Assembly (NCBI RefSeq): GCF_027744825.2
Contig: NC_071336.1
Span: forward strand, 21,647,501-21,711,500
DNA: 64,000 nt
From: Synchiropus splendidus
Lineage: Eukaryota > Chordata > Actinopteri > Syngnathiformes > Callionymidae
Direction: 5' to 3'
The notes beneath the pieces are model-generated. The model was given only the letters and a program-made list of their open reading frames with translations. It was not told the DNA's origin and made no database searches. The position numbers and the translations under genes were made by a program. Of the stretch, positions 14,301-23,651 are shown piece by piece. Within the stretch, counting starts at the first letter, position 1. Every line of letters begins with the position of its first letter.

Positions 14301-14689
14301 CAGAATTTTGATCATTCAAAGCAGCTGTGTCAAACCCTCTCGGCTGAGTACAAATATCCAGCTGCTGTCAACAAATACCCGTCTGCATTTTTCCGATTAA
14401 TAGCAGACATTTAGTACAATTTCAGCTTTCTAAAGAACAGCCTGTAGTATGGCATGTACCGCGTTGGCATGATTTGCAGGTGAGGCATTGCTTTTTCGGG
14501 CAACATAGATATAGATAACATGATATGGAATGTCTATTTGATGTCTTTCCCTCAATATTTGATAGCTGTTAATGTAGACCATGTTTGAAATACAGGAACT
14601 GTGGGCCAAAATCGACGTGCAAAGACACAATACTAAGTGAAAGTACGCTCATAACTGGATTGCCTTCAATTATTGTTGACATTGTGTCT

Positions 14690-15065
14690 CAAGCTTCTAG
14701 ACAAAACCTATGTAACAGGGTTCCTAGAAAGGACATGTGGTACTGTGTGAGGAAGGCAGGGGCTTCTGAGAAGTATTTGAGGGTGGTTCTGGACCTGTAT
14801 GAGGACAGTGAAGAGGTGTGCAGTGCAAGGGAAAGAGAAGCTCTGAAGAAAAGCAACAAGACCTGCTATTGTACGGATAAGACTGAAACAAAGACAAGGA
14901 GCAGAGTCAGAATTTGCAGAGTCAGAGACACTTACTGGCAGTGACTTGAAAGCTCAGTAATGAGTCAGAGAGACAGTTCATGTGGACGAGGGTACAGACG
15001 AAGTAAGGCAGGTCAGATGGCTAGGACACATCACTGAGACAGTGGACATGGTCAGATTGGATGAT
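14690..15065 (+). pseudogene. Degenerate non-LTR retrotransposon (LINE) reverse-transcriptase fragment
   Basis: Around 14715-14830 the plus strand reads RVPRKDMWYCVRKAG followed by SEKYLRVVLDLYED. This closely follows the conserved RVPR...LW...RK.G...KYV..V.DMYE stretch of fish LINE reverse transcriptases. Just upstream, a two-base insertion breaks the expected Tyr-Asp codons. Downstream, about 14990-15060 reads VRQVRWLGHITE, like the RWFGH block near the C-terminus of the same elements, so most of the palm domain and middle region has been deleted. Stops and frameshifts make it non-functional. The clade cannot be fixed from this piece. Confidence 0.7.
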
Positions 15066-15294
15066 GGAGGGACATACCATTAAAATGAGGGGATGGATTT
15101 ATTGTTTTTTTTCAAGTAGCATTTTAAAAAAAAGTAGTCTATTTATTACAGTATTCTAATACAGGTGTTCTCATTGTTTGTAGCGCAACAGCACTTTGTT
15201 TTCCTGATCAAACATGAAGTTTAACACAAAATATTTTTGTTGAATTCTTTGAGGAACAGATGCAGTTATGGCCTTCTCAAGTAGTACCTCTCAT

Positions 15295-15326
15295 GGGGGC
15301 GGGGTGGGGGGTGGGGGGTGCGGGGG
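15295..15326 (+). other. G-rich tract with G-quadruplex pattern
   Basis: Five runs of four to six G are separated by single bases or TGC. This satisfies the usual four-run, short-loop quadruplex pattern on the plus strand. It lies in an intron, not beside a splice site or visible promoter. Function is unknown. Confidence 0.6.
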
Positions 15327-15610
15327 AAGGAACCGATGAGGTTGATTAGAAATGGCGGCGACTTATCTCACACACTTGTTCCACGAATGATGGCAGACTT
15401 AAATAATGGGAGCTGCAATAACAAGTGGGCCACACGCGTAGGAGAGTGTGTGATGAAAGGACTGAGGGAGAAGGAGTGGGGCCATGCGGCGGCAGACCAT
15501 GGTAATTAAAGAAGCCATCATCAGCATCATTAATATGCTACATCTGCTGTGGCCCACTGACTAGTCTAATGGAGAACATGTCATCATCGCCACCATTAGG
15601 GAGAGTGGGC

Positions 15611-15632
15611 CACACACACACACACACACACA
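15611..15632. repeat. (CA)n microsatellite
   Basis: About eleven CA dinucleotides, followed by an interrupted CA-rich tail. Confidence 0.85.
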
Positions 15633-15732
15633 AACACGGGCACTCGCAGTCTTAATGTTGGGTCACGCCATGATTATCACCATTAAGCCTTTAGTGAGAA
15701 GACCTGCTTAGAAAAGCTCATCCTCTGCTGCC

Positions 15733-15837
15733 GTCTCTCTCTCTCTCTCTCACACACACACGTACAGTTGATGTACGTACAATACACACACACACACGTA
15801 CAGTACACACACAGACGTACGCGAGCGAGCGAGCGCG
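15733..15837. repeat. Compound (CT)n-(CA)n-(GTAC)-(GAGC)n simple repeat
   Basis: Successive blocks of CT, CA, palindromic GTAC-containing spacers, CA again, and then GAGC tetramers ending in alternating GCGC. The GTAC spacers recur between CA blocks, which suggests duplication of a CA-CGTACA unit. Confidence 0.8.
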
Positions 15838-17437
15838 TGCCAATCTTTAATTCAGCGCCTGTGAGTGATGAGTATGCATATTTAAGTGATGTCAGGCCTG
15901 TTGGGTCTTTTAATTAGACAGAATGAATGAATGTTTTATAAAAATGTGTTTAACAATAAATGTGTTCATTAATTTGATGAGAGGATGCGCTGTGATGAGC
16001 TGAGTGCAACAGAGAAATGGCTCATATTCTTCGTGGCAGTTTGACGATGATGAGGAGAATTCAAATGATGACGGCGGCGGCGTCAACAGACATGAGGTCT
16101 GGTTCTGATTTGGCCCTTATTTTCATGCGCTTCTATCACCTTTTTAAACACGTTTACATCCCAACCTTGCGACTGTTTTTTTTGTTTTTTTTGGTTTCCT
16201 TCCAAAATGCACCGTCTGTACTGGTCAGCTAACATGCTACATGATGTTAAGATTTACGGACACCAGAAATGGTGCAAAACACATTCATATTCAACAAGCT
16301 GCTGGGTGGCTCTGTGGGATGTTATAAGTTAAGCTAAAAAAGATTGCAGGAGTCCACAAAATCCATCTTTCTGTGAGTGAATCATGGAGTAGTCGACTCC
16401 TTTTACTCCGATCGAATCAACTTTAAGAACCATGAGCACTTCTGCTTCAAATTCCCTTCAAAGGCATCGCGGCAGGAGAATATTGTCATATTTGCTAGTT
16501 GCCTATGACAGAAAAGACTAGTTGTATTATCACTAGTGGATGTAAGTGTGGTTTAAATGCATTGTGTTGCCCCATTTAGCCCTCATCACCTGCTAAAATA
16601 TTTGTGCAACAAAACCAATCTAAATGTTAAGCAGATTCCCCCCACACACACACACACATTCTGTGTGCTTTCCCCTTTTCTTCTACACTTGCCCCTCTCC
16701 TCCCGTCTCCCACACCCTGCCACTGTCTCCCTCGACACCAGTGGAAATAGAGTGATGGTGTGTAATTTAGTCCTAATCACAAAATCAGACTGGCGGTGCG
16801 ATTTACATCCCTGCACCAGGAGAGGCAGTCAGACAGTCAGAAGGGAGATGTTAATGTGAGACCACAGGTAATTACTGTCATTACAGTGTGGTACCGACAC
16901 CGCCAGGGTGGCAGCTTGCTAGTGTTTTCTAGGCTTTTGATTTCTCTGCTTTTTGTTTTCCTGCGAGGAAACCTTGTTGAAGAATGCACATGCACGTGTT
17001 CCCCCGACGGTACCGAGATAATCAGGCTCCTTATGTTAATGGCCGGAGCACGAAGAGTGAGATAATAAAGTTACAAGACCATCGTCCCTTTAAACAACAT
17101 TCCAATCGGGTTGCGCTCACTTGTTACATGGATTTAATGTCACGCCCCAAGCAGATATCTGTGCACCCTGCTTTCCTCGCAGTGCCCAAAAACTCTCTAC
17201 CGGATCAGTCCAGGGTGTTCCGGGTCGACGGAGCTGGAGCGATGGACAGTGACGCAGAAGGTGAAGAGGAGCGTGCAGGGAAGGATGAAAGCTGACATAT
17301 AAAATATAACAAAACAATTATGAATCATTTAAGTTTAACTTAATATGCACAAGGTAAAAACACATCCGCTTTCCATCACAAACATGCTACATTGCGCAAA
17401 TCCTTACATCCATCGACTTGAGGTCCATGTGATTTCG

Positions 17438-17461
17438 TTTTTAAAATCATGGTTATTAAAA
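17438..17461 (+). repeat. Left flanking direct repeat of repeat copy 1
   Basis: The word AAAATCATGGTTATTAAAA, preceded by several T, occurs here and again at about 18243-18262, on both sides of the first copy of the duplicated repeat. It may be a target-site duplication or a short terminal direct repeat. It does not flank the second copy. Confidence 0.65.
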
Positions 17462-17468
17462 AGTTTTA

Positions 17469-18238
17469 GTTTGCCAGCTGTTTGAGGAGTATGGAGACCA
17501 CCAAGCTTATTTTTGCTTCTGGTTTACTCCTCATCACATGCTGTTGCTCCACTCCTTCCCTCTCTGCTCCGCCCAGGTCGGGTAGGAAAAAGAGGTTTTT
17601 GAAAAATGAAACGAGGGAGCCCCTGTTTCATACGTTTGTCTTTTTGATGCCACGAAATTTGAAGATTCCGATGCCATGGAATCACACCTTCAACATGCAG
17701 ACATTCAATGGTACAGTGAAACTGCTCCTGGCTCTACTCCGGGTGCTGAAATAACAGCTTGTTCTTCCCACTGCTCTTTCCTACTGTATGTTATTTACAC
17801 TATTAAGGAATTGATTTCGTATTTATTTCTTTTTATTCTTTACTGCAAATTTTTTTCCCCCTGCAAATTAAAGAGTATGATGAATGGAGTATAACGTTTT
17901 ATTCAACTAAATGCCAATAAAGGTCAACCACTATCTGAGAGATTCTTCTGAGCCTCCACGATTCTAAAGATATTCTCCAAAATTCATTCTTACTGTTTCA
18001 CAAGAATTGACCAGGACTATATTCACACCATCATAGAATTGCTTGAAAAGTGAGTGACTGTAGTCCTTTATTGGAATCCTGGTTGATTTCATTCCAGTTC
18101 AAATGGAGATACATTTTGGTGAAATCTTATTTTCACTTGCTGAAAGCTGAGTAAGTTTGACTTTGAATTGTTAGTGTTACATTTATAAAGGTTGTGTTGT
18201 TGTTCTTCAGTGAAATTGAATTGTCCTGTCCAACGATT
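17469..18238 (+). repeat. Unclassified interspersed repeat, copy 1
   Basis: About 770 bp from GTTTGCCAGC to about CCAACGATT that recur, with scattered substitutions, at 20114-21072. Shared landmarks include CTCCTCATCACATGCTGTTG, GGGAGCCCCTGTTTCATACG, ACTCCGGGTGCTGAAAT and CACCATCATAGAATTGCTTG. A 90-codon open frame (17482-17754) covers part of it but is not preserved in copy 2, so coding is not supported. No reverse-transcriptase, transposase or terminal inverted repeat motif is visible. It could be a non-autonomous transposon or a retroposed gene fragment. Confidence 0.7.
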
Positions 18239-18263
18239 TTTTTTAAAATCATGGTTATTAAAA
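18238..18263 (+). repeat. Right flanking direct repeat of repeat copy 1
   Basis: Second occurrence of the T-run plus AAAATCATGGTTATTAAAA word found at 17438-17461. The two occurrences bracket repeat copy 1. Confidence 0.65.
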
Positions 18264-19938
18264 CTTTTTGTACTTCAATGGCTTTCCTCACTTTACATTA
18301 ATCACATGACATACTTCCCCAAATTCTGACCATCAATATTGGAAACTTTTTTTTCTCCTGCTTACCCATGCCACTATGGGGTTGGTGGCTTGGCGTATCA
18401 AGGTGTTTCCATGGTGATAAGAGTAAAGAGGCAGGGTCCTGAGAGTTGCGAGCGTAGCTCTGCAAAGGTTGCCAAAGATAAGCAGAGATAGAAAGTCAGC
18501 AGTTTTGGCTGGTGCCGACCCATCTTTGCTTTCGCTTCCCACTTGCCAAATCATCCCAGAAAGGTAGACTCTTCTCTGTCGCTCTTCCTCTACAAACCAT
18601 ATCTGTCCAACTCTGCAGCACTTAATATCACACCCTGTCATTGACAGTTAATCTACTCCTGCCCCATATTGCCTCGATCACCTGCCAGTATTTCACCGTA
18701 CATGCTCGCCCTGTGCTACTGTTGCCATCAATTGTGACAATTCCCCAGCTTTATGTCAGAGACACTCCTTTCTCTCTTCACGACTTCCTCTCCGACACCT
18801 TTCACGCACTGAATTTAAGCCACATGGCAACTTGATAGCACAACAATTTAATGTGCCTTTCATGAAGACAGGCTGCAAGCTGGTACGACACAAGTCGTCG
18901 GCATCATGGCCACATGCTCACGACTCTACAGTGATAGAGAGCTAGACCTAATCCTCACAGCTGAGCCAAGTGTTGTTGATAACCAGGTCAGTCTCTTCAT
19001 GACCATCTTGGAACAGACACTTCACTTGAGAAAATTATTCAAGAACTGATGCTCTTCAGCACCATCAAGTCAAGGGAACATCAATAACTCATACCTTGTC
19101 TACTGAGTTCATGAAATCTCACCAGAACATATTTAACCCAGCAAAATGCAAAACCAGAATTAACTTACCAACAGTCCTATTTTCTGATATCAGCTTTTAC
19201 TAAAGGGGTCTATACACGTAACCACTATCGGACTGTTTTTGTCTCGACTTTGCTCTTTCCTGACCAAGGATGATGAACGCCTGACTATCTTAACTCTTTA
19301 TTGAGTGATTTCCCATAAATCGACTCCGAAACAGTCAGTGCCAATCATAAAACCCCCAAAATATATGTCAGCTGACCCCTTCATGCAACAACAACACAGT
19401 GGTTGGCTAGCATACATAAAACTTCCATTCATCAATACAGCATAAGACAACACAGCCCGCACTATATGAAAGGATTCAGTTTTGATGACCCTTTAAGACA
19501 CTGGAAATCACTCATTGAAATGATTCCATACCCAGTAATATTCAATATGAGTGCAGATTAGCTTCAGGGAATGATACAGTAAAATATCAAAGATTCTATA
19601 TAATGACGTACTAATGCACATCATAATAGTACACACTATCTGGAGTTTAAAATACAAAAGTCTTGCTGTTAGAAATAGCACCGTCTTCCAATTGACTGTG
19701 TAACAAAAAATGGTAAATAGCTCCAGAGGTAAAGAGCAAAAAAATAATAGCATTTCATTATCACAGACTGTGTATGTGCCTCTGAACTCGCTGTTGTTAT
19801 TGTGAGTGCTGAATATTTCCTCCGCCATGTTAACAAGAGTCTCTTGATAACAACGGCGTCTGTGTTTTTCTTTCTGGCTGTGCTACGACGTATATTGCTT
19901 TCTTTAACCGCGCCGCTGCATCTGCCTGGCTTTGTCAG

Positions 19939-20002
19939 ACGTCTGCAGGAGGCTAATGACACGCTGAAGGTGGAGCTAGAGAGACTTCAAGAAGTGGTGG
20001 TG
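19939..20002 (+). CDS. Internal exon B of the coiled-coil protein
   Basis: A 64-bp exon with acceptor CTGGCTTTGTCAG and donor GTG followed by GTAAGA. The first base completes the arginine codon left open by exon A (AG plus A). Then come 21 codons, beginning RLQEANDTLKVELERLQE and ending in valines. Leucines recur at heptad-like spacing (Leu, Leu, Leu, Leu over 15 residues), with strong Glu/Lys/Arg content, as expected for a coiled coil. The exon ends in phase 0 at the preferred donor. The tandem GTG codons before the donor create further GT dinucleotides three bases apart, so alternative ends differing by one valine are possible. Frame continuity with exon A is good evidence that both belong to one gene. 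The family is not recognised. Confidence 0.72.
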
Positions 20003-20113
20003 GTAAGAGGGAGAGAGGAATAGGAAGCTACAAGGTAAACACGGCTAACAAACTTGAACATAAAATATAATATGGATGATCACAAGCAAGTTCTTTTTTT
20101 CTTTGGTGAATCT

Positions 20114-21072
20114 GTTTGCCAGCGGTTTGAGGAGTATGAAGCTTATTTTTGCTTCTGGTTTACTCCTCATCACATGCTGTTGCAGTCGGAGTTGGGGGTT
20201 TGTACTGAAAGAAAGGGAATTTATATTTTTCATTTGTATTTTTAAGTATGATACTACAAGTAAGTAAGCTGCAAGGTCATGTTTTTAAACTACAAATCAT
20301 TACTTTGGTTTCTTTGGTCCATTCCTCTCATGTCAGTACACAGAAGAAATGCAAATTATTTTAGATCAAATTTTTTAAGCACTGCGCTCCTTCCGTACTC
20401 TCTGTCCCGCCCAGCTCGAGTAAGAAGAAGAGGGTTTTGAAAAATGAAACGGGGGAGCCCCTGTTTCATACGTTTGTCTTTTTGATGCCACGAAATTTGA
20501 AGATTCCGATGTCAAGGAATCACACCTTCAACATGCACACATCGAATGGTACAGTGAAACTGCTCCTGGCTCTACTCCGGGTGCTGAAATGACAGCTTGT
20601 TCTTTCCCACTGCTCGTTCCTACTGTATGTCATTTACACTATTAAGGAATTAATTTTGTATTTATTTATTTATTTTTATTTGTTACTGCAAATATTTTTC
20701 CCCCTGCAAATTAAGGAGTGTGATGAATGGAATGTAACGTATTATTAAACCAAATGCCCAGAAAGGTCAACCACTCTCTGAGAGATACTTCTGAGCCTCC
20801 ACGATTCTAAAGATATTCTCCAAAATACATTCTTACCGTTTCACAAGAATTGACCTGGACTACATTCACACCATCATAGAATTGCTTGAAAAGCGAGTGA
20901 CTGTTGCCCTTTATTGGAATCCTGGTTGATTTAATTCCTGTCCAAACGGAGATACATTTTGGTGAAATCTTAGTTTCACTTACTGAAAGCTAAGTAAGTT
21001 TGACTTTGAATTGTTCGTGTTACGTTTATAAAGGTCAAAATGTCACTGAAATCGAATTGTCGTGACCGATGA
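20114..21072 (+). repeat. Unclassified interspersed repeat, copy 2
   Basis: Second copy of the repeat at 17469-18238, in the same orientation and about 2.6 kb away. It contains roughly 190-200 extra bases at about 20184-20380 that copy 1 lacks, either an insertion here or a deletion there. It begins about 110 bp downstream of the exon B donor. Substitutions relative to copy 1 are scattered, so the duplication is not brand new. Confidence 0.7.
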
Positions 21073-22599
21073 TTATAAAGATTTTTGAATCTTTCAAAGT
21101 TAAAAAGTTCTTGCGCTGAAACAGCGGCTCGCATCACTGTTAAAACTTTTCATTTCATCCATTCTTCATGAACCAGCAGTTCATGCACCACGCACCCACA
21201 TGCTGAAACGTTCATCTGCGTCTTCGGACATCATTGCGTTTGCCTATCCACCAGCTGATCAGGATTAAGCGTTCACGAGTAACAAAGGCATCGCACAACA
21301 CGTCACTTCTTCACACACAATCTAGCCCGAACAAAGCTGATGATGATAATAACAGCGGGAGTGCCAAGTTGTGAATGAAACACCCCGTGGGCTTGAGCCA
21401 CCTGTGTGCCCGTCGTCGTCGTATGTGTGTGTGCGCCTTATGTTTCAACCTGAATAGGTTATTCACGCTGAGACTTTAACAATGATTACACTCCAACCAA
21501 GGGCCTATCCTCCCCTGCGTGCCACCCCCACCGCTGTCAAATAGCATCCATCAATACAGAGAAGACATATTTATCATCTTCATTAAGTCAATGAAAATGA
21601 ATGTGGCACAGATGGGGTTGGTCTTCCAAGGGAGCTCCGTGTGTGCGAGCGATTCCAAGAGAAATTCGGGGTGTTTGTCGGGTCACCTGCCCGCAGCGGT
21701 ACCCCCCAAGGTCTACCTCATTAACAGCCCCCACCACTCCCTCGCCCTTGTCTTACACCCGCACTTCAAGACCCCCCCAAACTCCCCACCCCCACACGAA
21801 GCACCAGGCGGTGTTTCCAAAACGGATCAGATTTGTTTTGACTGGGGTGGATTTCCAATGCTATTCAAAGCTGTCAGTCATTTTAATGATATCATTAAGA
21901 GGCCGCGACAGAAAGATGAATCACTTTTCTTTGTCTTTCCCTCATAATTGCGAACCAGCCAGAGAGAAGTCGGGCTAGTGAGAGAGAGTCAGTTCATATA
22001 GATGTATGCATACATGGGGGTTTGATTGAGCGAATATAATAACATGGAATGTGATGAAAAACAGTGAATGAAAGCTACTTCCATATTGTCTGCGCTATTC
22101 GTCTTGATTATGAGTATTTCTAATTCATTTTGGTTCCGTTATAAACCCGGAACTGCACACACACCTGAAATGACATGCCACGAGAATGAGGATCTATAAG
22201 GCAACAGATATGTCATGATATTTGCATGGCGTCCTTATCCACACTGAATATAAATCTCATTACGGCAGCCAAAGCAGGACGTCTCACAGTGTTCCTGGGT
22301 GCCACTATCACTGACAGCAATCAACAGGGTGTGAAGGTTTGTCGTAAGATATGCCTTTATTAAAGAAATGTATTGTGATTACATGCGTGAAAGCGGTTGC
22401 CTAAGCCGGGACCCATATTGCGCTTGACATTTAATACTAATAAAACCAGCCAGGAGGTGAAGAGAAAGGGAAATACATTTCAATTGATGGATCACCTTTG
22501 ACAGAGGAAAGGTTGATTCTTGAAACAGTAGCGTTATAATATTTAACCCACAGCTAGGTTGGATAAAACGCTTTACTTCCTGTTGGGACTTGATTCTGC

Positions 22600-22815
22600 C
22601 TGAAGGGGAGTTCAAGTATCTGGGGATGATATTCTCCAGAGAGGGAACGAGGAGATCAATAAAGGCTTTGTGTCATGCATTGGCTATTGAGGTCTGAAAA
22701 AGAAGGAGCAGTTGAAGTCCTCAATTTACCAGTCAGAGCTACTACCCTCCAAAGCTTTTGACCAAAAGAACGAAATGACAGCAGGACGCAGAAGGAAATG
22801 TTTCATCTTCAGGCT
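22600..22815 (+). pseudogene. Degenerate LINE fragment (EFKYLG region)
   Basis: The plus strand reads GEFKYLGMIFSREGTR, then after a stop SSIYQSELLP, then in a shifted frame a block resembling SR.Q..EM.....AGL. These match in order the EFKYLG..F.S.G, KLSIYQS...P and SR.QAAEM.FLR.VAGLS landmarks in the C-terminal part of a common fish LINE open reading frame 2. Several frameshifts and stops are present. This family differs from the one at 14.7 and 36.7 kb. Confidence 0.65.
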
Positions 22816-23002
22816 GGACTGGTCTGAAGAAATAGGTGAAGAAGCTCAATGGTCTGGAACACCGCAGAGTAGAGGGAGTGGGAGTCGTCTGCGTCTTGTG
22901 AGTGAAACTTTCATAGAGTGGAATCTGGGTTGACATTTAATAACATCTCCAAATGTGTTCAAAATACATCTGCGCAACTCAAATCATGGGGAGCAAATAC
23001 AG

Positions 23003-23651
23003 CCCACCAACAGCCCACCTTTACTCCACCAACAGCCCACCTACAGCCCACCTTTATCCCACCTACAGCCCACCTTTATCCCACCTACATCCCATCTTTA
23101 CCCCACCTACAGCCCACCTTTATCCCACCTACATCCCATCTTTACCCCACCAACAGCCCACCTACAGCCCACCTTTACCCCACCAACAGCCCATCTACAG
23201 CCCACCTTTACCCCACCAACAGCCCATCTACAGCCCACCTTTATCCCACCAACAGCCTACCTCCAGCCCACCTTTATCCCACCTACATCCCATCTTTACC
23301 CCACCAACAGCCCACCTTTACCCCACCAACAGCCCACCTTTACCCCACCAACAGCCCATCTACAGCCCACCTTTATCCCACCAACAGCCTACCTCCAGCC
23401 CACCTTTATCCCACCTACATCCCATCTTTACCCCACCAACAGCCCACCTACAGCCCACTTTTACATCACCAACAGCCCACCTTTACCCCATCAACAGCCC
23501 ATCTACAGCCCACCTTTATCCCACCAACAGCCCATCTACAGCCCACCTTTATCCCACCAACAGCCCACCTTTATCCCACCAACTGCCCATCTACAGCCCA
23601 CCTTCATCCCACCAACAGCCCATCTACAGCCCACCTTTATCCCACCAACAG
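23003..23651 (+). repeat. 11-bp minisatellite, 59 consecutive units
   Basis: The tract parses into exactly 59 units of 11 bp (649 bp) with no insertion or deletion. The main variants are CCCACCAACAG, CCCACCTTTAT, CCCACCTTTAC, CCCATCTACAG and CCCACCTACAG. They often alternate in a 33-bp trimer (CATCTACAG, CTTTAT, CAACAG endings). Units 19-28 are repeated in the same order as units 31-40, a 132-bp offset duplication. Because 11 is not a multiple of 3, all three plus frames stay open and each reads a similar PT/HL/SP-rich peptide. The resulting frames of about 240-260 codons are composition artefacts and not a gene. Confidence 0.93.

Larger units (their letters stand above)
7224..19938 (+). other. 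Intron of about 12.7 kb between exons A and B
   Basis: Donor GTAAAG at the left and acceptor TTTGTCAG at the right. It contains CA/TG and TTA/TTTA microsatellites, a remnant of a dispersed repeat at 11.25 kb, a LINE reverse-transcriptase fragment at 14.7 kb, a G-rich tract at 15.3 kb, a compound microsatellite at 15.7 kb and the first copy of a duplicated repeat at 17.5-18.2 kb. The remaining sequence, including 7.3-9.4, 10-11.2, 11.4-14.6 and 18.3-19.9 kb, shows no supported gene. Confidence 0.6.

Noticed and set aside
21519..21978. Overlapping plus-strand frames of 142 and 125 codons.
   Set aside because: Proline runs come from C-rich low-complexity sequence, the two frames overlap, and there is no recognisable domain or good splice sites.
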